A stretch of 10,915 nt of DNA from Bacteroidia bacterium (lineage in GTDB: Bacteria; Bacteroidota; Bacteroidia; Bacteroidales; GCA-2748055), in NCBI GenBank assembly GCA_030596245.1, contig JAUVKN010000116.1, forward strand, positions 1 to 10,915, in the 5' to 3' direction. This document shows positions 1 to 6,783 of this stretch, piece by piece (within the stretch, counting starts at the first letter, position 1; each line of letters begins with the position of its first letter). Position numbers and translations under genes: made by a program. The notes below the pieces were generated by a model, which saw nothing but the letters and a program-made list of their open reading frames with translations, made no database searches and had not been told where the DNA came from.

Positions 1-558
1 CTGGTTACTCCGGACCTTTTGAAACAATATAGAAAGCATGCCATTATACTAATTGTGACCCTTTCTGCTATTATTACTCCACCTGATTTATTCAGTCAGG
101 TGCTGGTGTCCCTACCGCTTTTGGTGCTGTATGAAATTGGAATAAGTATCAGCAAGCGTATTATGAAACGACAGGAAGCGGAGTTTGCTGATTATGACAA
201 GAGTGACAAGAAGAGTGATAAGAAGAGTGATAAAAAGGGTGATAAAAAGGGTGACAAACAGAGTGACACGAAAAGTGATAAAAAAGGTGAGAAGAAAAGT
301 GATAAGAAGAGTGATAAGAAGAGTGACAAAAAGGGTGACAAACAGAGTGACAAACAGAGTGACACGAAAAGTGATATGAAGGGTGAGAAGAAAAGTGATG
401 TGAAGGGTGAGAAGAAAAGTGATAAAAAAGGTGAGAAGAAAAGTGATATGAAGGGTGAGAAGAAAAGTGATGAAAAGGGTGAGAAGAAAAGTGATGTGAA
501 GGGTGAGAAGAAAAGTGATGATGTGAATGAGGAAGAGGGTGGTGATTTTAGTGACTAA
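1..558 (+). CDS. tatC: TatC, Sec-independent (Tat) translocase subunit, 3' part only, with repetitive C-terminal tail
   Basis: The frame is open from base 1, so the gene starts upstream of the window; 185 codons remain. TatC is the inner-membrane receptor of the twin-arginine pathway, which exports folded proteins. Visible residues 1-66 match the end of TatC: a LVTPDLL segment, the helix containing HAIILIVTLSAIITPP (TM5), then the last helix around VLVSLPLLVLYEIGISIS (TM6), the typical ITPPD and LLVLYE patterns of the family. From residue 67 to 174 the protein consists of 27 tetrads of the type KSDK, KGDK, KGEK or QSDT, followed by a short acidic end (VNEEEGGDFSD). TatC normally has both termini in the cytoplasm, so the tail should be cytoplasmic; it is very likely disordered and has net positive charge. 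The usual family ends soon after TM6, so about 110 extra residues is odd. The TTG at 19 is an internal Leu codon, not a start. lptB follows 12 nt downstream. Confidence 0.9.
   Translation: MVTPDLLKQYRKHAIILIVTLSAIITPPDLFSQVLVSLPLLVLYEIGISISKRIMKRQEAEFADYDKSDKKSDKKSDKKGDKKGDKQSDTKSDKKGEKKSDKKSDKKSDKKGDKQSDKQSDTKSDMKGEKKSDVKGEKKSDKKGEKKSDMKGEKKSDEKGEKKSDVKGEKKSDDVNEEEGGDFSD
199..522 (+). repeat. Nested 12/24/96-nt in-frame tandem repeat in the tatC tail
   Basis: There are twenty-seven imperfect 12-nt units, each built around agtga or ggtga and each encoding four residues. Two higher orders are visible. First, eight units at 199-294 are repeated by eight units at 295-390, in the same order with few changes (three KSDK, KGDK, KGDK or QSDK, QSDT, KSDx, KGEK). 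Second, at 367-510 a 24-nt unit encoding KSDxKGEK is repeated six times with x = M, V, K, M, E, V. All units are multiples of 3, so gain or loss of copies changes tail length without breaking the frame. The bias also keeps other frames open, which produces false overlapping ORFs. Confidence 0.97.
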
Positions 559-570
559 ATATGCTTGGCC

Positions 571-1293
571 ATGAAGTTGCACACACATAACCTTGTAAAA
601 AAATATAAGAACCGGAAAGTGGTTGATCAGGTTTCCGTTGATGTGGAACAGGGGGAGATTGTTGGACTGCTGGGACCCAATGGTGCGGGAAAAACCACCA
701 CTTTTTATATGATCGTTGGATTAATTTCTCCCGTTGAAGGGAACATCATGCTCGATGATCAGGATATTACCAAGGAACCCGTATACAAAAGAGCACGGAT
801 GGGAATAGGCTACCTGGCCCAGGAGGCCTCTGTATTCAGGAAATTGAGTGTTGAAGATAACATTCGTGCTGTCCTTGAGATGTCCAAATTTTCACGGGCA
901 GAACAGCGTGACAGGACCGAGTCACTGTTGGTCGAATTTGGGCTGCAGAAGATCAGAAAGAGTCTTGGAATACAGCTTTCTGGAGGAGAACGCCGGCGTA
1001 CGGAAATAGCAAGGGCCCTGGCCCTGAGTCCCCATTTCATACTCCTTGATGAGCCTTTTGCAGGTGTCGATCCCATTGCTATTGAGGATATTCAGGAGAT
1101 TGTATCGCGGCTCCGGGAAAAGAATATAGGGATCCTGATTACTGATCACAATGTACATGAAACACTTGCCATCACCGACAGGGCTTACCTGATGTTTGAA
1201 GGGGCGATACTGAAAGCCGGTACGGCAACACAGCTGGCCGAGGATGAGCAGGTAAGGAAAGTGTACCTTGGTCAGAATTTTGAGCTTCGCTAA
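571..1293 (+). CDS. lptB: LptB, LPS export ABC transporter ATP-binding protein
   Basis: LptB is the cytoplasmic ATPase that, with LptFG, extracts lipopolysaccharide from the inner membrane and drives it along the LptCAD bridge to the outer membrane. The protein is 240 aa, normal for LptB. Motifs in order: Walker A GPNGAGKT at 35-42, Q-loop Q84, ABC signature LSGGERRR at 136-143, Walker B ILLDEP at 157-162 with E161 as the catalytic base, and the H-loop histidine H193 in TDHNVHE. The stretch GYLAQEASVFRKLSVEDN and the signature ending in ERRR are typical of LptB rather than other ABC ATPases. I chose ATG 571 because MKLHTHNLVKKY is the normal family start; an in-frame TTG at 565 would add only two residues. 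There is no Shine-Dalgarno. It lies 12 nt after tatC, so the two are probably cotranscribed. Confidence 0.95.
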   Translation: MKLHTHNLVKKYKNRKVVDQVSVDVEQGEIVGLLGPNGAGKTTTFYMIVGLISPVEGNIMLDDQDITKEPVYKRARMGIGYLAQEASVFRKLSVEDNIRAVLEMSKFSRAEQRDRTESLLVEFGLQKIRKSLGIQLSGGERRRTEIARALALSPHFILLDEPFAGVDPIAIEDIQEIVSRLREKNIGILITDHNVHETLAITDRAYLMFEGAILKAGTATQLAEDEQVRKVYLGQNFELR

Positions 1294-1317
1294 CCGGATC
1301 ATCTCTTTGTAATCCGG
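1294..1317. repeat. 6-bp inverted repeat just after lptB, weak terminator candidate
   Basis: CCGGAT (1294-1299) and ATCCGG (1312-1317) can pair around a 12-nt loop immediately after the lptB stop codon. An A-run, not a T-run, follows on the + strand, so it does not look like a strong intrinsic terminator. The loop contains TTTG (1306-1309), which serves as the -33 element of the promoter described next. Confidence 0.4.
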
Positions 1318-1335
1318 AAAAATGGTTTAAATTTG
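1306..1335 (+). promoter_or_regulatory. Bacteroidota-type promoter for tRNA-Leu
   Basis: TTTG at 1306-1309, an 18-nt spacer, then TAAATTTG at 1328-1335. This fits the known primary-sigma consensus of Bacteroides and relatives (-33 TTTG or TTG, about 19-21 nt, -7 TAnnTTTG); the -7 box is exact and the spacer is one base short. Transcription would be expected to start a few bases after 1335, leaving only a very short leader before the tRNA at 1346. Confidence 0.7.
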
Positions 1336-1345
1336 CGGAAATTTT

Positions 1346-1427
1346 GCGGATGTGGCGGAATTGGTAGACGCGCTAGACTTAGGATCTAGTTCCTTCGGGA
1401 GTGGGGGTTCGAGTCCCTTCATCCGCA
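1346..1427 (+). tRNA. tRNA-Leu, anticodon UAG
   Basis: The sequence folds as a class II (long variable arm) tRNA of 82 nt. The acceptor is GCGGATG (1346-1352) paired with CATCCGC (1420-1426), with discriminator A1427 as expected for Leu. The D-arm region contains GGCGGAATTGGTAGACGCG. The anticodon stem CTAGA/TCTAG (1373-1377 with 1385-1389) encloses loop CTTAGGA, giving anticodon TAG at 1380-1382, which reads CUA and other CUN codons. A variable arm TCC-TTCG-GGA follows. The T-arm has loop TTCGAGT (1408-1414), and its stem contains two G-U pairs. CCA is not encoded (the next bases are CTT), so it must be added by the CCA-adding enzyme. Confidence 0.97.
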
Positions 1428-1442
1428 CTTTAAATAACCCAT

Positions 1443-1489
1443 AAACCGCTATGCTATCGGATGTTAATATCGATTGTATCGCGGTTTTT
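1443..1489 (+). terminator. Possible terminator between tRNA-Leu and tig
   Basis: AAACCGC (1443-1449) can pair with GCGGTTT (1481-1487), and the T-tract runs on to 1489. The 31-nt loop is long for an intrinsic terminator, although it includes a smaller ATCG/CGAT pairing. The position, between a tRNA and the next operon, fits. The call is tentative because of the long loop and short T-tract. Confidence 0.35.
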
Positions 1490-1517
1490 GCTAATTTTAC
1501 ATTATATTTTTTGAAAT

Positions 1518-2870
1518 ATGAACATTTCACAGGAGAATATTGATAAGTTAAATGCAGTCCTCAATGTTAAGGTAGAACAGGTAGATTATGAGGAGCGAGT
1601 TAATGATGTATTGAAGGACTACCGTAGAAAAGCCAGGGTCGACGGATTCAGACCAGGGAAGGTACCCATGGGGATCATCCGTAAGATGTACTTCACCCCG
1701 GTACTGGTGGATGAGGTAAATAAGCTGGTGTCAGAATCACTTTTTAACCATCTGAAAGATAACGATGTAAAGATACTTGGAGAACCCCTTCCCCACAAAG
1801 ATGAGGATCAAAGGGTTGATTTTGAGAAAGATACTGAATTCGAATTCAAATTTGACCTGGGATTGGCCCCCGCGCTGGATATGGAAGTAACTCCTAAGGA
1901 TAAGGTTCCCTATTATAAGATCAAGGTGGATAAGAAGCAAAAGGATGAGCACAAGGATTCATTGATTCAGCGATATGGGGAATTCAAGAGCGTCGAAAAA
2001 GCGGGTAATGACGAATTGATCAAGGGCTTGCTGGTGAAGGTAGATAAAGAGGGAGCTGAAGTTGAAAACGGAATTAGGGTAGAAAATGTTTCCATGTCAC
2101 TGGAGATGATGAAGGATGAGGATCAAAAAATCCTTTTTAGCGGTACCAAAAGAGGTGATGAAGTTGTATTTGATGTCAAAAAGGCTTTCCCTAATGATGC
2201 GGAACTCGCTTCCTTATTAAGGGTAGACAAAGAGGAGATTCCGCTGCTTGAAGGGACTTTCAAATGTGTGATTGATGAGGTGATGAAGTTTGAGAAAGCA
2301 GAGCCTGGACAGGAGCTGTTTGATAAAATATATGGTGAAGGTGAGGTCAAGTCGGATGAGGAGTTCATGCAGCGTGTTTCGGATGAGATTGCTCAGAATT
2401 ATAAGCAGGAGAGTGAATACAGATTTATGGTAGATTCCCGTGAAGCAATGATCAAGAAGGCAAAGATCGATCTGCCCGTGGAGTTTCTGAAAAGGTGGAT
2501 CGTGGAGACCAATGAGAAAATCACCGACGAGCAGATTCAGGAAGATTTCGAAAAATATGAAGATGATTTTCGCTGGCAGCTGATTAAGGAACACCTGTTG
2601 AAACAACAGGAAATCAAGGTGACTGAGGAAGAGGCCCTTGAGGTGGCCAAAGGCATGGCTCTCAACCAGTACATGCAGTATGGCATTGCCAATGTGCCGG
2701 AGGATTACCTGGAAAACTATGCAAAAGAGATGATGTCAAAACCCGAGGAGTCACGAAAATTTTATGAGCAAAAAGCAGAAGAGAAGCTCATTGCCTACAT
2801 CAAATCCATCGTCAAAGTGGACGAAAAGGAGGTCAGTTCAGAGAAGTTCCGTAAATTGTACGAAAAATAA
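1518..2870 (+). CDS. tig: Trigger factor, ribosome-associated chaperone
   Basis: Trigger factor binds near the ribosomal exit tunnel and shields nascent chains. The protein is 450 aa, close to the usual 430-450. The N-terminal ribosome-binding domain covers about residues 1-115 and carries the signature GFRPGKVP at 43-50; E. coli has FRK where this has FRP, a common variant outside Proteobacteria. Residues of about 150-245 occupy the place of the FKBP-type PPIase domain but are strongly diverged, so peptidyl-prolyl isomerase activity is doubtful. The remainder is the long, charged, helical C-terminal chaperone domain. ATG 1518 gives the expected family start, and no Shine-Dalgarno is visible. 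It is followed after 11 nt by clpP and then clpX, the classical tig-clpP-clpX order found in many bacteria. This is the first gene of the long operon. Confidence 0.94.
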   Translation: MNISQENIDKLNAVLNVKVEQVDYEERVNDVLKDYRRKARVDGFRPGKVPMGIIRKMYFTPVLVDEVNKLVSESLFNHLKDNDVKILGEPLPHKDEDQRVDFEKDTEFEFKFDLGLAPALDMEVTPKDKVPYYKIKVDKKQKDEHKDSLIQRYGEFKSVEKAGNDELIKGLLVKVDKEGAEVENGIRVENVSMSLEMMKDEDQKILFSGTKRGDEVVFDVKKAFPNDAELASLLRVDKEEIPLLEGTFKCVIDEVMKFEKAEPGQELFDKIYGEGEVKSDEEFMQRVSDEIAQNYKQESEYRFMVDSREAMIKKAKIDLPVEFLKRWIVETNEKITDEQIQEDFEKYEDDFRWQLIKEHLLKQQEIKVTEEEALEVAKGMALNQYMQYGIANVPEDYLENYAKEMMSKPEESRKFYEQKAEEKLIAYIKSIVKVDEKEVSSEKFRKLYEK

Positions 2871-2881
2871 ACAAAGCAAGT

Positions 2882-3565
2882 ATGAGTCAGCAGGATGATT
2901 TTAAAAGATATGCCAACAAGCATATGGGCATCAGTAGCATGTCCCTCCATCAGTTTACGTCGCAATACAACAGTTATATTTCACCCACCATTATTGAGGA
3001 GCGACAGTTGAATGTGGCATCTATGGATGTTTTTTCAAGGTTGATGATGGACCGGATTATTTTCCTGGGGGCTCCCATCGACGACTATGTGGCCAACATC
3101 ATCCAGGCACAGCTGCTTTACCTGGATTCGGCCGATCCGAATAAGGATATACAGGTATATTTCAATACACCGGGAGGGGGTGTCCATGCGGGTCTTGGAA
3201 TCTATGACACCATGCAATATACCTCCTGCGATGTGGCTACCATCTGTACAGGCATGGCTGCATCCATGGGTGCTGTTTTGCTGGCGGCGGGGACAAAAGG
3301 AAAGCGTTCCGCTCTGACACACAGCCGGGTTATGATTCATCAGCCCATGGGAGGTGCCCAGGGACAGGCTTCAGATATTGAGATCACCACCCGTGAGATT
3401 CTCAAGATGAAGAAAGAACTCTATGCAATTATAGCAAACCACTCAGGCAAATCCGTTGAGAAGGTGGAGAAAGACGGGGACAGGGATTATTGGATGACAG
3501 CAGAAGAAGCCAAGGAGTATGGAATGATTGATGAAGTACTTACCAGGACCAAAGAAAAGAAATAA
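2882..3565 (+). CDS. clpP: ClpP, ATP-dependent Clp protease proteolytic subunit
   Basis: ClpP is the serine peptidase that forms a barrel of two heptamers and degrades proteins unfolded by ClpX. The protein is 227 aa, against about 207 for the E. coli precursor. The triad is complete: Ser128 in GMAASMGA, His153 in RVMIHQP and Asp202 in DGDRDYW. The spacings (25 and 49 residues) match E. coli Ser97, His122 and Asp171. The strand motif reads NTPGGGVHAG where many ClpPs have PGGSV.AG. The extra length is at the N-terminus: the catalytic Ser lies about 17 residues later than in the E. coli precursor. This suggests a longer propeptide or an N-terminal extension, and the start could be debated, but ATG 2882 is well placed 11 nt after tig. 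clpX begins 2 nt after the stop. Confidence 0.96.
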   Translation: MSQQDDFKRYANKHMGISSMSLHQFTSQYNSYISPTIIEERQLNVASMDVFSRLMMDRIIFLGAPIDDYVANIIQAQLLYLDSADPNKDIQVYFNTPGGGVHAGLGIYDTMQYTSCDVATICTGMAASMGAVLLAAGTKGKRSALTHSRVMIHQPMGGAQGQASDIEITTREILKMKKELYAIIANHSGKSVEKVEKDGDRDYWMTAEEAKEYGMIDEVLTRTKEKK

Positions 3566-3567
3566 CA

Positions 3568-4785
3568 ATGGACCGTTGTTCATTTTGCGGCAGAGAGAAA
3601 AAGGATACAAACCTGTTAATAGCAGGGATATCGGGTCACATCTGTGACCGTTGTATCGAACAGGCCTATAGCATTGTCCAGGAAGAACTGGGTGTGCATG
3701 GAGAATTTGATATGGGGCAGATCAAATTGCTGAAGCCCAAAGAAATTAAAAGTTTCCTTGATCTCTATGTCATTGGTCAGGACGAGGCCAAAAAGTACAT
3801 TTCTGTTGCTGTCTACAACCACTATAAAAGGTTGATGCAAAAGGATAACAAGGAAGATATTGAAATAGAAAAATCCAATATTGTCCTTGTAGGTGAAACC
3901 GGAACAGGGAAAACACTGCTTGCCCGCACCATTGCTAAAATGTTACATGTACCTTTCACCATCGTGGATGCTACCGTTCTTACGGAAGCAGGGTATGTGG
4001 GTGAGGATATTGAAAGTGTCCTTACAAGGTTACTGCAGGTGGCAGATTATAATGTGGAGGCTGCTGAAAAAGGTATTGTTTTTATTGATGAGATCGATAA
4101 AATTGCACGGAAAAGTGACAATCCTTCCATCACCAGGGATGTTTCGGGTGAAGGCGTTCAACAGGGTCTTTTGAAGCTACTGGAAGGATCTGTGATCAAT
4201 GTACCGCCACAGGGTGGCCGGAAGCATCCCGACCAGAAGATGATACCAGTCAATACCAAAAATATTCTCTTTATCTGTGGTGGGGCATTTGATGGTATCG
4301 AATCCAAGATAGCCAACCGCCTTAATACCCAGGTAGTCGGTTACAATGCAGCCAAAAAAGTGGACAGGGTTGATAAAGATAACCTGCTGCAATACGTAGC
4401 TCCCCAGGACCTGAAATCATTTGGGATGATTCCCGAGATCATTGGCCGTTTACCCGTGTTGACCTACCTGGATCCTTTGGATGAAAAGGCTCTTCGAAGA
4501 ATCCTTACCGAACCAAGGAATGCCATCATCAAGCAATACGAAAAACTGTTCGAGATGGATAATATCAAACTGGTCTGGGACGAAAAGGTGCTAAATTATA
4601 TTGTTGAGAAGGCTCTTGAATTCAAACTGGGAGCCAGGGGATTGCGGTCCATTTGCGAAGCCATTATTATGGATGCCATGTTTGAACTGCCCTCGAAGGA
4701 GGATCCTGGTGATATCACCATCGGGATCAAGTATGCCAGGGAAAAACTGGAAAAAACCAACCTGAAGCGCCTCAAGGCTGCCTGA
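3568..4785 (+). CDS. clpX: ClpX, AAA+ unfoldase of the ClpXP protease
   Basis: ClpX is a hexameric AAA+ machine that recognises tagged substrates, unfolds them and feeds them into ClpP. The protein is 405 aa. The N-terminal zinc-binding domain has Cys4, Cys7, Cys26 and Cys29. The AAA+ core has Walker A GETGTGKT at 109-116, pore-1 loop GYVG at 142-145 and Walker B VFIDEID at 171-177. A second pore region follows the conserved TRDVSGEGVQQ. Sensor 2 is in GARGLR near the C-terminus. The loop that docks on ClpP reads VGY (257-259) in place of the IGF of E. coli ClpX, and the segment around it is a few residues shorter. The gene lies 2 nt after clpP. Its TGA stop (4783-4785) shares a base with the ATG of the following transporter gene, implying translational coupling. 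Confidence 0.96.
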   Translation: MDRCSFCGREKKDTNLLIAGISGHICDRCIEQAYSIVQEELGVHGEFDMGQIKLLKPKEIKSFLDLYVIGQDEAKKYISVAVYNHYKRLMQKDNKEDIEIEKSNIVLVGETGTGKTLLARTIAKMLHVPFTIVDATVLTEAGYVGEDIESVLTRLLQVADYNVEAAEKGIVFIDEIDKIARKSDNPSITRDVSGEGVQQGLLKLLEGSVINVPPQGGRKHPDQKMIPVNTKNILFICGGAFDGIESKIANRLNTQVVGYNAAKKVDRVDKDNLLQYVAPQDLKSFGMIPEIIGRLPVLTYLDPLDEKALRRILTEPRNAIIKQYEKLFEMDNIKLVWDEKVLNYIVEKALEFKLGARGLRSICEAIIMDAMFELPSKEDPGDITIGIKYAREKLEKTNLKRLKAA

Positions 4786-5717
4786 TGAGTAAATCCGGGG
4801 GATGGGTTTATTTCAGTGTCATCCTTGGGATGATATTCTGGGGCTTCACATTTGTGACCTTCAAGTTTGCCAATGAATCCTTCAGGCCAATCACCATTGT
4901 ATTTCTTCGGCTGTTTGTCTCCATTTTTTTTCTATTCGGATTTGCATTGCTCTTTAAACGGCTTGGGCGAATCAGGAAGAAGGACCAGAAATGGTTCCTG
5001 CTTATGGCGCTTTTTGAGCCTTTTTTTTATTTCCTGGGTGAAGCTTATGGACTCACCATGGTGACAGCTACCGTGGGTGCTGTGATCATTGCTACCATTC
5101 CGCTGTTTGTTCCCTTTGCCTCCTTTCTCCTATTCAGAGAACGGCTTACCCTCATGAATCGCATTGGATTGGTCATCTCCTTTGCAGGCGTACTTATGGT
5201 GATCCTTTCAAAAAGCCAGGGAATTTCGGCCGAACCAAAGGGGTTATTGCTGATGTTTGTTGCAGTATTCTCGGCCGTCGGATATACCATGCTGGTCAAG
5301 AAATTGGCTGATGATTACAATCCCATTACCATCACAGCCTATCAGAGTTTATACGGACTACTGATGTTCATTCCTCTTTTCCTGATCCTGGAACTGCCGG
5401 TCCTGGATATTGGGTCCGCATCCAACAGAAGCCTGTTGGCGGTTTTGTATCTGGGTGTGTTTGGTTCAGGCATTTGTTTTATTTTATTGACAATTGGGAT
5501 CAGGGAGCTGGGTGCAGCAAAAGCCAATGTCTTTGGAAACCTGATTCCGGTGGTGACAGCTATACTCTCTTATTTCCTGTTAAAGGAATCTATGCCTGTT
5601 ATGAAAATACTGGGTATATTAGTGGTTATTGGGGGATTGCTTATGTCACAGATTAGCGGCATTGGTGCGAAGAGGTCCTCCCGAAAAGAAGCATTCCAAC
5701 ATCCACCTTATTCCTAG
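4785..5717 (+). CDS. EamA/DMT-superfamily membrane transporter, substrate unknown
   Basis: This 310-aa protein has ten hydrophobic segments, at about 7-27, 35-57, 70-89, 96-117, 126-142, 152-170, 182-202, 217-237, 247-266 and 273-291. They form two similar five-helix halves, the usual layout of the 10-TM EamA family in the drug/metabolite transporter superfamily. Typical features include an early FWGFTFVTFK segment, IATIPLFVPFASFLLFRERLT closing the first half, and IPVVTAILSYFLLKES in the second half. Such proteins usually export metabolites, amino acids or drugs; sequence alone does not show the substrate or direction. The tail is short, basic and probably cytoplasmic. The start overlaps the clpX stop by one base (TGATG), and a glycosyltransferase gene starts 5 nt downstream, so it is made together with both. 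Family call firm, function open. Confidence 0.9.
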   Translation: MSKSGGWVYFSVILGMIFWGFTFVTFKFANESFRPITIVFLRLFVSIFFLFGFALLFKRLGRIRKKDQKWFLLMALFEPFFYFLGEAYGLTMVTATVGAVIIATIPLFVPFASFLLFRERLTLMNRIGLVISFAGVLMVILSKSQGISAEPKGLLLMFVAVFSAVGYTMLVKKLADDYNPITITAYQSLYGLLMFIPLFLILELPVLDIGSASNRSLLAVLYLGVFGSGICFILLTIGIRELGAAKANVFGNLIPVVTAILSYFLLKESMPVMKILGILVVIGGLLMSQISGIGAKRSSRKEAFQHPPYS

Positions 5718-5722
5718 TCATT

Positions 5723-6778
5723 ATGGCTAAGTGCGTATTTATCGTTCAGGGGGAAGGCAGGGGCCATATGTCACAATCAATGGCCTTGAAGGAACAGGTC
5801 GAAGAAGCTGGTTACACGGTTGAGGCAGTATATGCCGGGTGCCGTAGCCGCGGATCCGTTCCCGAATATTTCAGTGAATTTTTCAAAGAGAAGCTGGAGC
5901 TTTTTTACAGCCCCTATTTCTTACGTACACCCAATAAGAAAGGGATTTATGTGGGTCGGACCCTGTTGTTCAACCTTATTAGGTCCATAAAATACCTGCG
6001 TGAAGTACGTCGGATCCGGAATGAGATCAATGATCTGGAGCCCGATGTGGTGTTTAATTTTTATGATGTGGTGGGGGCTCTTGCTCTGAAAGGGGTGAAA
6101 CCTGGTATTAAAAGGATCGGGATCGGACACCATTTTTTTCTGCATCTTGATGGATACCGGTGCAACAAGGGCTCCGCATGGCACCGGTGGCTTTTGAGAA
6201 TGCATACCACACTTGTCATGAAGTCGTGTGACCGGGTTATGGCTCTCTCCTTCAGAGAGTTGAAAGGTGATTCAGCCATGGATGTTGTTCCGCCTCTGGT
6301 CCGAAGGAGTTTCAGGGAGATAAATCACCAGCAAGGTGACAGGTTCCTGGTATACCTCCTGAATGAAGGATATATTTTTGACTTGATTCGTCTTTCGCGG
6401 GAGGATCCCGGTTTTTTGGCCGATGTGTTTACTACACTTACTCCTGAAATTAGCCTGCCTCCGGGAATTCGCATTCATCCCCTGAACGATGAGAAGTTCA
6501 GAGAGATGATGACAGACTGTAAGGGACTTATTACCACTTCCGGATTTGATACAGTGGCCGAAGCTGCCTACCTTGGCATTCCCCTGGTGGTGGTCCCATC
6601 TCAGCACCATTTTGAACAAAGATGCAATGGAGCGGATGTGGAACGTAGTGGGATCGGAATTGCAGTTGAACAACTGATACCCGGTATCCAATACAAAATG
6701 AAAGCTTTTGATAACAGTACATACCGGGAATGGGTAGACCGGGCAGGTGAAATAATTATAAAATGCACCAAGGAATAA
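5723..6778 (+). CDS. GT-B fold glycosyltransferase (MurG/UGT-like), acceptor unknown
   Basis: This is a 351-aa soluble-looking protein without a signal peptide. The N-terminus has a Rossmann-type strand followed by the Gly-rich loop QGEGRGHMSQSMAL (9-22); GRGH with His15 matches the GxGGH-type loop of MurG and the family that includes archaeal MJ1255 (Pfam Glyco_trans_1_3 type, as far as I can judge by eye). The C-terminal sugar-nucleotide site is clear: SGFDTVAEAAYLGIPLVVVP from 273 to 292, then QHHFEQ and N302, which parallels the MurG pattern SGxxTxxE...GxPxxxxP..xQ..N. It should therefore move a sugar from a nucleotide donor to a lipid or other acceptor on the cytoplasmic side of the membrane. 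The surface is rich in Arg and Lys (IRSIKYLREVRRIRNE near 86-101), consistent with membrane contact. It sits 5 nt after the EamA transporter and 5 nt before porQ. It is not MurG itself, which belongs to the mur/dcw cluster. Donor and acceptor cannot be named. Confidence 0.82.
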   Translation: MAKCVFIVQGEGRGHMSQSMALKEQVEEAGYTVEAVYAGCRSRGSVPEYFSEFFKEKLELFYSPYFLRTPNKKGIYVGRTLLFNLIRSIKYLREVRRIRNEINDLEPDVVFNFYDVVGALALKGVKPGIKRIGIGHHFFLHLDGYRCNKGSAWHRWLLRMHTTLVMKSCDRVMALSFRELKGDSAMDVVPPLVRRSFREINHQQGDRFLVYLLNEGYIFDLIRLSREDPGFLADVFTTLTPEISLPPGIRIHPLNDEKFREMMTDCKGLITTSGFDTVAEAAYLGIPLVVVPSQHHFEQRCNGADVERSGIGIAVEQLIPGIQYKMKAFDNSTYREWVDRAGEIIIKCTKE

Positions 6779-6783
6779 TATAG

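Noticed and set aside
185..379. Second + strand open frame across the repeat (Arg/Val-rich)
   Set aside because: Frame-shifted reading of the same 12-nt units, inside the strongly supported tatC frame.
199..522. Possible CRISPR array
   Set aside because: The units are contiguous 12- and 24-mers in frame with a gene; there are no unique spacers of 25-40 nt and no cas genes.
112..588. Antisense open frame opposite the tatC repeat, a hydrophobic ITFLLT-type repeat protein of 158 aa
   Set aside because: It is the mirror of the low-complexity lysine/aspartate repeat; the repeat keeps several frames free of stops. There is no family resemblance and it runs against two clear genes.
1505..1513. TATTTTTTG as a -7 box for tig
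   Set aside because: One base too long for TAnnTTTG and only 4 nt from the start codon; the tig promoter remains unassigned.
1327..1530. Small antisense open frame over tRNA-Leu
   Set aside because: It covers a confident tRNA gene and the start of tig; its protein resembles nothing known.
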